From: JACCTH01 sp050741915
GTDB taxonomy: Bacteria > Actinomycetota > Acidimicrobiia > Spongiisociales > ZC4RG35
Reading direction: 5' to 3'
DNA: 19,418 bases
Assembly: GCA_050741915.1 (NCBI GenBank)
Contig: JBOGEX010000167.1
Location: 1 to 19,418 of the forward strand
Under the pieces are notes generated by a model. It saw nothing but the letters and a program-made list of their open reading frames with translations, searched no databases and was not told where the DNA came from. Within the stretch, counting starts at the first letter, position 1, and every line of letters starts with the position of its first letter. Position numbers and translations under genes: made by a program. Of this stretch, positions 1 to 7,735 are shown one piece after another.

Positions 1-807
1 GAAGATAGTTATGTACGGCTCGGTCGATGGATTCCTTGTCGCTCAGGGGCTTGTCGCTGGTTACCTGCATGACGCCGTAGGTCTTGAAACCAAGCAGCCA
101 ACCGAACCGCCGTTCCAACCCACGTAACCACTTTGGTCGTTGCAGCGACTCCACCAAGAGTATGGCCTCGACTAAATCTGGGTCCGTCGATACCTCCAAC
201 GCACGATTGCGTGCGTACGAGAGGAGCTCCGGACCAACTTGAAGCTTGGCGTAATCAACCAAGGCGGGCACATCGACCCCACGGCTACTGGTCGCCTTCA
301 CAAAGGCGGCGCCCAGTATCGCCGCCAACAAAGCGGTCCAAAGGTCACTCCTCAGCTCGTCCGGTCCCGGCACGAGATTCATCATCCAACCCTTGGAGGC
401 GATAAACCCGCCGAGTCCCGCCGAGGCGATGACACCAACGAACACGACACCGCTGAGAGCGAGGAGGCTGCGTCGGGCAAACAGACCTCGCCGTCGATAA
501 TGAGACACAAACCCGCGGCCGGCCGAAGCCAAGGCATGAACACCCCCGGCCATCAGAGCCGTGGCAACGGGCCGCCCCCCCCCAGGCGGCTCGATGCAAC
601 CCCAACGAAGGCCGTCAGTACTACGACCGGCGCGAACCTAAAGAGGGTATAGCGAAAAGACGAGACGCTGATTCTGCGGCTCAGGACATCCTCGAGCGAA
701 AAGTAGGAACTCGGCCAGCTCGTGCTGAAAGCAACGAAATACGCAGAAAGTAGGACGGCAGCTCCGATCCCAAGAGCCAATTCGGTAAATAGGCGGCTCA
801 ATTGCAT
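1..807 (-). pseudogene. membrane protein with lysozyme-like C-terminus, frameshifted and cut by window edge
   Basis: The N-terminal part reads from ATG at 807 (MQLSRLF; an in-frame GTG at 906 is an alternative) and has two hydrophobic segments (LFTELALGIGAAVLLSAYF and RFAPVVVLTAFVGVAS). It hits a stop just after a run of nine G on the minus strand (575-583 on the plus). If one base is added in that run, the frame continues without a stop from about 574 to base 1. The continuation gives two more hydrophobic stretches (SLLALSGVVFVGVIASAG; DLWTALLAAILGAAFVKA) and then AILLVESLQRPKWLRGLERR, followed by TYGVMQVTSDKPLSDKESID. A Glu followed about 30 residues later by GVMQ resembles the catalytic Glu and GLMQ motif of SLT/lysozyme-like transglycosylases; that function is inference. 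The break may be a real frameshift, a homopolymer error, or -1 slippage. The C-terminus lies outside the window. I see no gene in 908-1109. Confidence 0.68.
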
Positions 808-1109
808 GATCGGTCTACTGGATCGACAAGGTACAGGATCAAACACCTCCGCGCCGTTCTGGATCACGTCCGCGTTGTACGTGACATTCAAGCCAAAGCG
901 GATCACTCAGAACACCGAACACAGCACACCTGACTGACGTCTCAGGATGCCATTGGGCCGAGGTCGAAGCGGCGATAACCTGACGTAGCCGTAATGGACG
1001 ACTATGGAGTACCGGAGCGTGTCATTTTAGGTCAGCAAGCTTGCTTTCGCTGCTCTTCCCTTATATGAAGGCCTCACTTTGACGGCGTCGACGTGATGGA
1101 GGCTTCGTT

Positions 1110-3062
1110 GTGAGCCTTGAGATGCCTCGACGCCCTATCCAGCATGATGTCGAGACGGCTTCGAGGCGAGCGTTCGAAGCTGTGCTTCCCAATAACTGGA
1201 TAGCTCCGGAGCGACGCCATGACTACGGCATCGACTTCGACGTGGAAATCTTCACCGACGCGAGAGCGACCGGGCTCACATTCGGTGTACAGGTCAAAGG
1301 CACCACGGGTCTAACGTCCCGACCGTCCAGTCGAGTCAAATGGAGCACTTGGAACTACTGGTCGGTTCAGAACAAGCCGGTGCTCGTCGTGCTGTGGGAC
1401 AAAGCGGCCGATCGGCTTTGGTGGGAGTGGTCTCACCGATTCGACACGTCGCGCCTCGACCGAGAAGCAAGTGATAGCTTCGCCTTCAGCTTCAAGTCGG
1501 AACAGACTTGGGACGAAACGACGCCCGGAAAGCTTCTAGCCGAGGTCGAAGCATGGCGAGCTTGGTCGACTCCATTCGCCCACCTTCCGATCACGTTGAC
1601 TGTCCGCGGCAAAGGAACCGTTGCTGGAATACACGTGGGCCGGCTGGTGGCGAACTTGCGGATGCGCCTAAGCCAGTTCACCACCCTGTTCGCCGTAAGA
1701 AGCCCTCAATCCAAAGATGGACCTCTCCGGGTCACCGTGGACATCGATCGCGACCAATCGGTCATATGGCTATCGGGCGGTCGCTCGGCAACCCTCCATT
1801 ATGGGTCGTTCGAGCCAGTCCCGAAGGAAGCTGCCGAAGCGACCGCCCAGTTCATAGCTGCATTCGGAGGAGATCTCATGATGTTGATTGCCCGCCAGCT
1901 CACGTTGATGAACGCGCTAGAGCCGGCAGCACGTGTTGCGGGGTCGGCGGTTGACGACGCGACCGTCGTCTACCAGCCAGAGATCGGGATCAGTGCGTTG
2001 TCGCTTCTCTTAAGCCAGCACAAGATCGACGAAGCCATCCGGCTTGTAACCCGACTCCTCCTGACAGGTGAAGGAATCACGTCCATGATCGCCATGGTTG
2101 CCGTCACCACCACAACCGAACTCGAACCGGACGAGCGCCTCAGAATCGTATCTGCCGTCCGAAACTTGGCCACGGCTCATGTAGCGTCCAGTTCCGTTGG
2201 CTATGCCTCGCATCTCGCGTACAACGCGGCACAGCTGATGCGAACCGTCGACCCGGAGGCAGCGCTTGAGCTCTTCGACGAGGCCGCCCGCCTTGATCCG
2301 GCATACCGTCAGCGGAGTTACTGGTGGCGGGAGCGAGGCGGGTGCCTCTTCCTGAGCGACCGGTTCGAGGAAGCCGCCGACCATTATCAGACCGCCCTGG
2401 AAATGGGCGACGATCCGGTGCTACCTGCCCTCGCGGACGCCCTGATGTTCTCCGGCAAATACAGACAAGCTCTCGACCTTTTCGACCGGGTTCGGGATGA
2501 CGAGGTGTTCTATCCCGAATGGAGGCTGAAAAGCCACGTCTTAGGGTTCCTCGTTGATTTGACAGGGATCAAACAACAGCAGCGTGACCCCAGCTCTGCC
2601 ATAGCCCACGCCCTGGAAGATGAAGATCCCGCCCACCTAAGAACCGCTTTGGATCTCGACCTTCTCTGCCCACTCGCCCTATACGGGCTGGGCGATCATG
2701 CTGCTAAGGAAGGGAAGCGCAGCTTCGAATTCTTCCTTGCAGAGGCGCTGGTCGACCCGCTTCACGCCCATGCCTGGCTGCGCGCGATCGATGGCGCCAT
2801 TATTGAACAACCGGACATGCTTGACGACATCGGCACCTGTGCACGCCGTTCCTGCGGCCAGACCATACTCGGGGTACTCGAAGAAGAGGAAGCTCCAATC
2901 GAGACAAGAGAGTACGTCGAAGGGCTCTTCGAAAGCATCCCTGCGGACCCCGCGGCCCCGATGATCCTCAGACAGGTCGAGGCGGGGAGCGCGGAGTTCA
3001 CAAGCCTCAACGTGGACAACATCATGGGCGATGGAGTTCAACATTCCCCCGATAGCCAGTGA
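1110..3062 (+). CDS. DUF4365 (PD-(D/E)xK nuclease-like) protein with TPR repeats
   Basis: A 650-residue protein from GTG at 1110, with a GGAGG site 7-12 bases upstream. The first 150 residues match the DUF4365 pattern: RRHDYGIDFDVEIF (residues 35-48), then TGLTFGVQVKG (54-64) and NYWSVQNKPVLVVLWD (82-97). In this family the conserved D42, E46 and Q61/K63 are thought to form a PD-(D/E)xK-like nuclease site. Residues about 370-475 form helical repeats of TPR type (AALELFDEAARLDP, RFEEAADHYQTALEMGD, KYRQALDLFDRV). The middle and C-terminal parts are not recognised. DUF4365 plus a long repeat or sensor tail is often seen in defence-type accessory genes; cutting nucleic acid in response to a sensed partner is inference. 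It stands alone, with 194 bases to the next gene. Confidence 0.8.
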   Translation: MSLEMPRRPIQHDVETASRRAFEAVLPNNWIAPERRHDYGIDFDVEIFTDARATGLTFGVQVKGTTGLTSRPSSRVKWSTWNYWSVQNKPVLVVLWDKAADRLWWEWSHRFDTSRLDREASDSFAFSFKSEQTWDETTPGKLLAEVEAWRAWSTPFAHLPITLTVRGKGTVAGIHVGRLVANLRMRLSQFTTLFAVRSPQSKDGPLRVTVDIDRDQSVIWLSGGRSATLHYGSFEPVPKEAAEATAQFIAAFGGDLMMLIARQLTLMNALEPAARVAGSAVDDATVVYQPEIGISALSLLLSQHKIDEAIRLVTRLLLTGEGITSMIAMVAVTTTTELEPDERLRIVSAVRNLATAHVASSSVGYASHLAYNAAQLMRTVDPEAALELFDEAARLDPAYRQRSYWWRERGGCLFLSDRFEEAADHYQTALEMGDDPVLPALADALMFSGKYRQALDLFDRVRDDEVFYPEWRLKSHVLGFLVDLTGIKQQQRDPSSAIAHALEDEDPAHLRTALDLDLLCPLALYGLGDHAAKEGKRSFEFFLAEALVDPLHAHAWLRAIDGAIIEQPDMLDDIGTCARRSCGQTILGVLEEEEAPIETREYVEGLFESIPADPAAPMILRQVEAGSAEFTSLNVDNIMGDGVQHSPDSQ

Positions 3063-3256
3063 GGGAGACCGGAAGACCAAGGAACTTGTTCCGATTCGTG
3101 CTGAACGGCGGCCGGCCGTGCCAACTCATGAGCTGACCCTATGAACCCCCCGACGAAAGTAGCCCGAGCTGTCACATCTAAACCGATATAGCCAGGGGAC
3201 CACATTCGGGCACATTGGGCTGCCGAACCCGGACTGTGAAATGAGAGAATGGTCAC

Positions 3257-3982
3257 ATGGGGTCGCTCTCGGAGCTTATGCGGAAGCTTCGAGACCTTGT
3301 CTCGAGTCAGCACGTCCGCCCCGGGCTCATGGCAGAAGGTCGTTGGATCGAAGTCTGCGATGCTATGGATGCAGTTGACGACCTCGCCGGACAAACCCTC
3401 GACGTCCACGTCAAGCAGCGTGCTGCGATCAATCGCCTTCAAGTCGGCCTGTCGATTGAGGCCACAGGCTGGTCTGGCATCGTGACAATCCAAGAACACG
3501 AATCGTCTGTTCTCGCAGCTGTCGAGGCGGTGGTTGTTGAACTGGGAGATCGGGTCAACAGGATCAAGGCCCCGTTCGACGGTAAGAGTGCCGCAGCAGA
3601 TCTCGCAAAGATTGACTACCACGTCGGCAAGATCTCCGAGGCCACCCGAGCTCTACGAGGAGGATCTGGTGGGACAGCATTGGGCCCTCCCAACATCGCC
3701 ACAGTCAGACGAGCCCTTCAATCGACTGGAGAGGCGATACGTCGCCGAGGATATGAAGACCCCTTGGTGGATACTTACCTGCGGGATGCCGAGTTCATCC
3801 TCGCCACTGCCGAAACCGTCCTCGCCTCAGCGAATGACCCGGAAGCGATTCAGACAGCTGACCTTCCCGCGAGTTTCGCCCTACCCACCCTGGTGAGGAG
3901 GGTTCGGGAATTTGCACAGAGCCTGGATGAGGAGTTCCGAGAGACCGACGATGGATGGGACATAGGCAGCTCCATCGTTTGA
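3257..3982 (+). CDS. hypothetical helical protein
   Basis: A 241-residue protein from ATG at 3257; a GAGAGA site lies about ten bases upstream. I do not recognise the family. The composition is that of a soluble, mostly alpha-helical protein (ELMRKLRDLVSSQ, VLAAVEAVVVELGDRVNRI, TVRRALQSTGEAIRRRG, ILATAETVLASANDPEA, TLVRRVREFAQSLDEEF), with no signal peptide, membrane segment or obvious catalytic motif. Codon use fits a real gene and the opposite-strand frames are short. It lies between the DUF4365 gene and the tRNA-Val scars, so it may belong to the same accessory region. A partner role for the upstream gene cannot be shown, since 194 bases separate them and no shared regulation is visible. 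Confidence 0.6.
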   Translation: MGSLSELMRKLRDLVSSQHVRPGLMAEGRWIEVCDAMDAVDDLAGQTLDVHVKQRAAINRLQVGLSIEATGWSGIVTIQEHESSVLAAVEAVVVELGDRVNRIKAPFDGKSAAADLAKIDYHVGKISEATRALRGGSGGTALGPPNIATVRRALQSTGEAIRRRGYEDPLVDTYLRDAEFILATAETVLASANDPEAIQTADLPASFALPTLVRRVREFAQSLDEEFRETDDGWDIGSSIV

Positions 3983-4263
3983 GCCGATGCAGTCATGTCT
4001 CGGTCCAGGCATTCCCTGGAATGTGGGGAGCCTCCTGGCAGGCACATTTGACCACACGTAGCTGGCCATTCATCAGAATCAAGGCAGCAAAGTCTCGGTG
4101 GGCTCCGACGCCGACACCGCCCTGAGGGTCGAAGTGCCGACGAGGCGGCTGCGTGAGACTCGACGAACGAGTCCCGTCTCTCGGTACGTCGAAACCGCGT
4201 CCAGGGCGTAGTCGTCCCGAATACGCGAAGCGAAGAAAGCCCAGCCATAGCGAAGCGTTCCGG
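3983..4263. other. no convincing gene; possible decayed remnant
   Basis: No frame here has a start, ribosome site and family resemblance together. A minus-strand stretch ending at 3993 (GAHRDFAALILMNGQLRVVK) reads protein-like, but its upstream extension runs through the tRNA-derived repeats, so it is at most a fragment. A small inverted repeat (CATTCC-CT-GGAATG) lies at about 4010-4023. Confidence 0.35.
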
Positions 4264-4427
4264 TGCGCGATGACGGACTCGATCGCCGACCTCTTCCTGT
4301 GCGAGGGAAAGAACGACAACAGGGACACCGACGAACCCGTACGACGCTTGGCTCGGACTGGTCGCGGCGAAGGTTGAGTGAACCAAGCCTTAAAGCTCAG
4401 ACAACCATTAGTGACGAGAGCCAATCG
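4264..4427 (-). repeat. degenerate tRNA-Val 3'-half scar, unit 1 (most decayed)
   Basis: On the minus strand 4264-4311 reads as a decayed 3' half of tRNA-Val: the anticodon-stem remnant CTTTCC...GGAAG, the variable region AGGTC, the T-arm GGCGA-TCGAGT-CCGTC, then ATCGCGCA in place of AACGCCCA. The anticodon loop and T-loop are no longer canonical. The remainder of the unit (about 4312-4427) resembles the tail of unit 2, with about 29 extra bases. Its sequence is nearest to the copy at 8381. Confidence 0.55.
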
Positions 4428-4562
4428 TGGGCGTTGACGGGCTCAAACCGTCGACCTCTTCCTTGGTGAGGAAAGAACGACAACCCGAAGCTCGACCATC
4501 GCCCCCGGACGCCTGACTCGGACACAAAAGCTCAGACAACGAACAATGACGAGCACCATTGG
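4428..4562 (-). repeat. degenerate tRNA-Val 3'-half scar, unit 2
   Basis: On the minus strand 4428-4475 ends in GTCAACGCCCA, with T-arm GACGG-TTTGAGC-CCGTC (T-loop damaged) and anticodon stem remnants TTTCC/GGAAG with the loop changed. A 135-bp period is directly visible: AAGCTCAGACAAC at 4393 recurs at 4528, and TGGGCGTTGA at 4428 recurs at 4563. Units 2 and 3 are therefore imperfect tandem duplicates that include flanking DNA, not just the tRNA part. Confidence 0.7.
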
Positions 4563-4730
4563 TGGGCGTTGAGGGACTCGAACCCCCGACATCTTCCTTG
4601 TAAGGGAAGGAACGCTGCTGCCTGCAACCAGGGGAATGGCTAATTCTTCAATCGTGACAGGCGTTTTCGGTATTGGGTGGTTGCGAGCATTGGTGGGCGC
4701 TTCGCACCATTTCGCGTCCAAAACGCGTCC
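4560..4730 (-). repeat. attachment-site-like module: tRNA-Val(UAC) 3' half, spacer and GGACGCG box (left copy)
   Basis: On the minus strand the 3' half of tRNA-Val is well preserved. It has anticodon arm CTTCC-CTTACAA-GGAAG (anticodon UAC), variable loop ATGTC, T-arm GGGGG-TTCGAGT-CCCTC, acceptor AACGCCC, discriminator A and an encoded CCA (4560-4562). The 5' half (acceptor GGGCGTT and a D-arm) is absent, so it is not a functional tRNA gene. About 100 bases further right is the 20-bp box at 4711-4730. The module recurs at 8381-8548 with the same 148-bp distance between tRNA end and box. Tyrosine integrases of actinobacterial elements commonly use tRNA 3' ends as attachment sites, which is the likely origin. 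Confidence 0.72.
4711..4730 (-). promoter_or_regulatory. direct-repeat box, possible integrase/excisionase arm site (left)
   Basis: On the minus strand this reads GGACGCG-TTTT-GGACGCG-AA: two 7-mers at an 11-base period, about one helical turn apart. The same 20 bases occur at 8529-8548 at the same distance from the tRNA fragment, although the DNA between has diverged. Conserved paired sites beside an attachment core resemble arm-type or excisionase sites; binding is inferred. Confidence 0.4.
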
Positions 4731-5391
4731 TGGTATGACATCGATTTGATCGTCGCGCTCTGCTGCATGTCTACCGAATATTCTGCGGTCTGCTAAGTCT
4801 GCGGTCCGCGCACCCAAATCAAAGTCGTCTTGGTGACCGGCTTCTCATTACCCCCTCGAGAATCGAGGGCGAAGGTTTCTCACGGCAAACGCGACCATGG
4901 CCATGGCCGAAACCATCGATCCCGACATCGCCGAATGATGCTCCCCGGGTGACTTCGCCGGTTGCCCCTTTGGCAAAGTTGTCGCTCTTCACACTTCGAC
5001 TGTCACTAGTCAGATCCGCACAGAACTGTCCGCAGTTGTTTTCTACGAGCCCTCGCCCGGCCCCACGCTCGTGTCAAAGATCTCGTCACTGCAATTCGGC
5101 AACCAGCAGCTTTTCCCGATCACACTCGAATCGGCGCAGATCCGGGTGCCATGCGATTTCGTTTCGGGTTCGCCCGCCGTTTGTTTCCCCATCGAGGCTG
5201 GGTGGAATCCAGATATCGACGCCGTAATTCACCGGATTCGAGGGCAACCAAGCCTCACAGTCTCCAAAGGAAGCTCGATAGGGTCCAACAACAGCTTCGC
5301 AGGCAACTCGACAGACAGACACGTGCCTGGCTGTAGGCGTTTCTTGAGCAATCCTCTGACTCCTAATCATGATGGACAACTCTGTTGCGCG
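4731..5391. other. no gene recognised between attachment module and DUF1883 gene
   Basis: Open frames exist on both strands (for example the plus frame from 5071 that runs into the DUF1883 gene), but I see no family resemblance, ribosome site or consistent protein character in them. A perfect hairpin CCCTCGA-GAA-TCGAGGG lies at 4853-4869, without a following T-run, so it is not a clear terminator. Confidence 0.45.
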
Positions 5392-5436
5392 ATGCCTGCG
5401 AGTAAACTGGATGGGTTCACTGCAGGAGGTCGAGGC

Positions 5437-5712
5437 ACGACGTTTCTCCACTACCAGTTCGACGCATCTGAAGGCGACTCGATCGTGGTCAACCTTGACA
5501 AGCAGGCCAACGTACGCGTGATGGACTCTGCGAACTTCAATGCCTACAGGCGTGGCGAGAGGCACCGCTACCTAGGCGGTCGTGCTCTCAAGAGCCCGGC
5601 ACGAATCGGTCTCCCGCACTCTGGTCGCTGGCATGTCTCGATCGATCTGGGAGCTGCATCCGGCAGGGTGAAGGCTTCTGTGGCTCTCGAGCGTGCCAGC
5701 TCGCGTGTGTGA
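5437..5712 (+). CDS. DUF1883 domain protein, with ACG where the start codon is expected
   Basis: The sequence FLHYQFDASEGDSIVVNLDK, then ANVRVMDSANFNAYRRGERH, RYLGG, SPARIGLPHSGRWHVSIDLG and GRVKASV follows the DUF1883 family closely from its first conserved residues to its end. The family normally begins with Met a few residues before FLHY. Here an AGGAGG site (5424-5429) lies seven bases before two ACG codons (5437 and 5440), and no ATG/GTG/TTG stands at that position in frame. The nearest in-frame ATG is 5392, upstream of the ribosome site. Either translation starts at ACG or 5392, or the start codon was lost and the gene is decaying. The function of DUF1883 is unknown. It ends 30 bases before the HipA-like kinase, suggesting one transcript. 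Confidence 0.7.
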   Translation, partial: TTFLHYQFDASEGDSIVVNLDKQANVRVMDSANFNAYRRGERHRYLGGRALKSPARIGLPHSGRWHVSIDLGAASGRVKASVALERASSRV

Positions 5713-5742
5713 CCATTAACCGAACTCCGTTGCTTTCGGGCC

Positions 5743-6648
5743 TTGTTCAGTGTCATCGAAACTTCTGATTGGCAACCTGCCAATGTGATTGAGGCCGTCG
5801 GTACCAGACCGAAGGCCTGGTTAGAACACCCGGATGGGTCCCTTTGGCTGTTCAAGGCGGCTCGATCTGATACCAACCGACCTGGAGGTCAAGACTGGGC
5901 CGAGAAAGGTGCTGCCGAGCTTGGGCAACTACTAGGGATTCCGGTTGCAGCAGTGGAGCTGGCAACGCGCTCTGGTGCGAAGGGGATCGTGTCACGAAAC
6001 TTCGTGAGAGCGGAAACCTCACTGGTCCATGGCAATGAACTGCTTTCAGCGAATGACGACGCATATCCCCAGGAACAGAGACAGAACGACACCGCGGGAT
6101 ACACCGTGGCAGCCATCCGCGATGCGCTGGAGCCATACTCCGCTCCCGAGAGCGCGACGATCGCCGCGGTCGAGTCGGCCTTCGACTGGTTTAGTGGCTA
6201 TCTCGTCTTCGACGCGTGGATCAACAACACCGACCGGCATCACATGAACTGGGGCATCCTCGCCAATCAGAACGTGCTTGCGCCAAGCTTCGACCATGGC
6301 AGTTCGTTGGCTTTCGGGGAGACGGAGTCCCGAAGGAATTCAATGCTTTCGGGCGGAGACACATCGATCCGAAGCTGGCTCGACAATGGCCGGACGAGAT
6401 CGTTCGAGGGGATGCCATCGATGGTCGACGTGGCTGTGTCCGCCCTCGATCTATGCACAGCTCCCACCCGAGCATCGTGGCTAGAACGCCTGGGGAACCT
6501 TGACAGCCCTTTGGTCAATGGAGTCATCGACCAGCTCCCAGAGACCGGTCCCGCCGGCCCAATCTTGTCGGAGGCGGCCGGTATCTTCTGCAAAGCGATC
6601 CTGCGAATCAACCGCGAGAGGCTTCTCGATGCTGCTGCAACCAACTGA
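5743..6648 (+). CDS. HipA-like Ser/Thr kinase (toxin-like)
   Basis: A 301-residue protein from TTG at 5743; the frame is closed upstream by the DUF1883 stop codon and no strong ribosome site is visible. Kinase marks of the HipA_C fold are present: LFKAA with the likely ATP-binding K38, AEKGAAELGQLLGIPVA (53-69) with a helix-C-like Glu, the catalytic loop INNTDRHHMNWG (160-171) with D164 and N169, and the metal-binding FDHGSSLAF (183-191, D184). The N-terminal HipA subdomain is missing, so the protein is shorter than E. coli HipA (about 440 residues). HipA kinases phosphorylate targets such as glutamyl-tRNA synthetase; the target here is unknown. The next gene overlaps it by 20 bases and supplies a HipA-N-like region, so the two are likely partners. 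No HipB-like HTH gene is nearby. Confidence 0.78.
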   Translation: MFSVIETSDWQPANVIEAVGTRPKAWLEHPDGSLWLFKAARSDTNRPGGQDWAEKGAAELGQLLGIPVAAVELATRSGAKGIVSRNFVRAETSLVHGNELLSANDDAYPQEQRQNDTAGYTVAAIRDALEPYSAPESATIAAVESAFDWFSGYLVFDAWINNTDRHHMNWGILANQNVLAPSFDHGSSLAFGETESRRNSMLSGGDTSIRSWLDNGRTRSFEGMPSMVDVAVSALDLCTAPTRASWLERLGNLDSPLVNGVIDQLPETGPAGPILSEAAGIFCKAILRINRERLLDAAATN

Positions 6649-7378
6649 AGAGACGGCCAAAGGTTCGGCCGACGAGAAGCCGATCCGCCGCCTGATCGTG
6701 GCGTGGCAAGACCCTTCAACGCGTTCTTATCACAGAGTCGGACACTTAGATGTATTCGCCGGTCCGCGGTTCCGCTTCCGATACGACACTGATGCTGTCG
6801 CCAATCTCGCGGATTTTAAACCGTTCACCAACTTTCCCGAGGAGCCATACGACTACGAGTCTCCGGACCTTTTCCCCTTCTTCAACAATCGAGTGATGTC
6901 TCAGAAGAGACCCGAATACTCGTCCCACCTCCGCGCCCTGGCCTTGGGAGAGGACGCGTCGCCGATAGAGCTCTTGGAGCGGTCGGGTGGCGAACGCGCG
7001 ACGGACACCATCCAGGTGTTCCCGCTCCCAACGGCAGACGAATCTGGCGTAGTGCGCTTCATCTTCCCAGCGCACGGAGTGCGCCATGTCGATGGTGCGG
7101 CCGAGCGAATCGAACATCTGTCTCCAGGCGACTCCCTCCAGTTCCGAGAAGATGCCACGAACGACTACAACCCTCACGCTCTACTTGTGAGCTCTGGGGA
7201 GCCCTTAGGTTGGGTACCAGACTTTCTCGTTCCGGCGGTCCGACGGCTCACAACCGAATATGGGGAGTACCGGATAACTGTCGAAGCGGCGAACGGACCG
7301 GAGGTCCCGTTCCATTTCCGGCTCCTTTGTCGTCTAGAGGTTGACAACGCTTCGGATTGGGATCCCGACACGTTCTGA
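6629..7378 (+). CDS. HipA-N-like plus HIRAN domain protein
   Basis: A 249-residue protein. ATG at 6629 is preferred over an upstream in-frame ATG at 6500 because GAGAGG lies seven bases before it and the residues encoded between 6500 and 6629 look like a shadow of the kinase gene. Residues about 38-133 (FRFRYDTDAVANLADFKPF, LFPFFNNRVMSQKRPEYSSH, ERSGGERATDTIQVFPLP) resemble the N-terminal subdomain that precedes the kinase core in HipA proteins. Residues about 143-235 (FIFPAHGVRHVDG, LSPGDSLQFREDATNDYNPH, GEPLGWVPDFLV) fit the HIRAN domain, which in HLTF and related proteins binds single-stranded 3' DNA ends. The 20-base overlap with the kinase gene implies translational coupling. A plausible role is to regulate or target the kinase, perhaps in response to damaged or foreign DNA; this is inference. 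Confidence 0.75.
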   Translation: MLLQPTEETAKGSADEKPIRRLIVAWQDPSTRSYHRVGHLDVFAGPRFRFRYDTDAVANLADFKPFTNFPEEPYDYESPDLFPFFNNRVMSQKRPEYSSHLRALALGEDASPIELLERSGGERATDTIQVFPLPTADESGVVRFIFPAHGVRHVDGAAERIEHLSPGDSLQFREDATNDYNPHALLVSSGEPLGWVPDFLVPAVRRLTTEYGEYRITVEAANGPEVPFHFRLLCRLEVDNASDWDPDTF

Positions 7379-7735
7379 GGCCCCGGGTGTCCAGCCGATT
7401 GAAGTCGATGCCAGGTTGCTGCCTCTTGGATGCGATTCTCGCCTTGGTGGAGACCTCCAGGACGACTCGAGCCGTAGCGGCATCACCGCAATGTCAAGCC
7501 GAATCGAGCAGGCGGAACGATGAACTCCACTTCCAGTCACGCTGGAAGTCCGGCAGGCGAATCTTCCCGGAGCCCACGTCTTTCAGCAGTTCGTCACTAT
7601 CGAACGGCACGTGTGGCGACCTCCTGGTGGCTCGGGATTGGTAGCGGGACCGTTCCGGGTCCAAGAAGCCACCCTACCGTCCCACCCCTCCCCGAACCCC
7701 GTTTAGGACCAGTCCGACAGGGCGGAACCCGGTAG
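7379..7735. other. non-coding stretch between HIRAN gene and integrase remnant, with a hairpin
   Basis: No open frame here looks like a protein. A perfect 8-bp hairpin, ACTTCCAG-TCACG-CTGGAAGT, lies at 7529-7549, about 150 bases after the HIRAN stop. It has no T-run, so it is a weak candidate for an end-of-operon structure. The missing N-terminal part of the integrase would be expected here but is not recognisable in any plus frame. Confidence 0.4.

Noticed and set aside
4264..4612. CRISPR-like array
   Set aside because: Repeat units are 135-164 bp, diverged and tRNA-derived; no short identical repeats with unique spacers and no cas genes.
4560..4640. A complete tRNA-Val gene
   Set aside because: The anticodon arm, T-arm and CCA are good, but a 5' acceptor strand GGGCGTT and a canonical D-arm are not found at the right distance.
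4853..4869. Perfect hairpin CCCTCGA-GAA-TCGAGGG as a terminator
   Set aside because: No T-run on either side and no gene ends nearby; kept only as a note.
5071..5391. N-terminal extension of the DUF1883 protein
   Set aside because: The frame is open but has no family resemblance, and the strong ribosome site lies just before the conserved domain.
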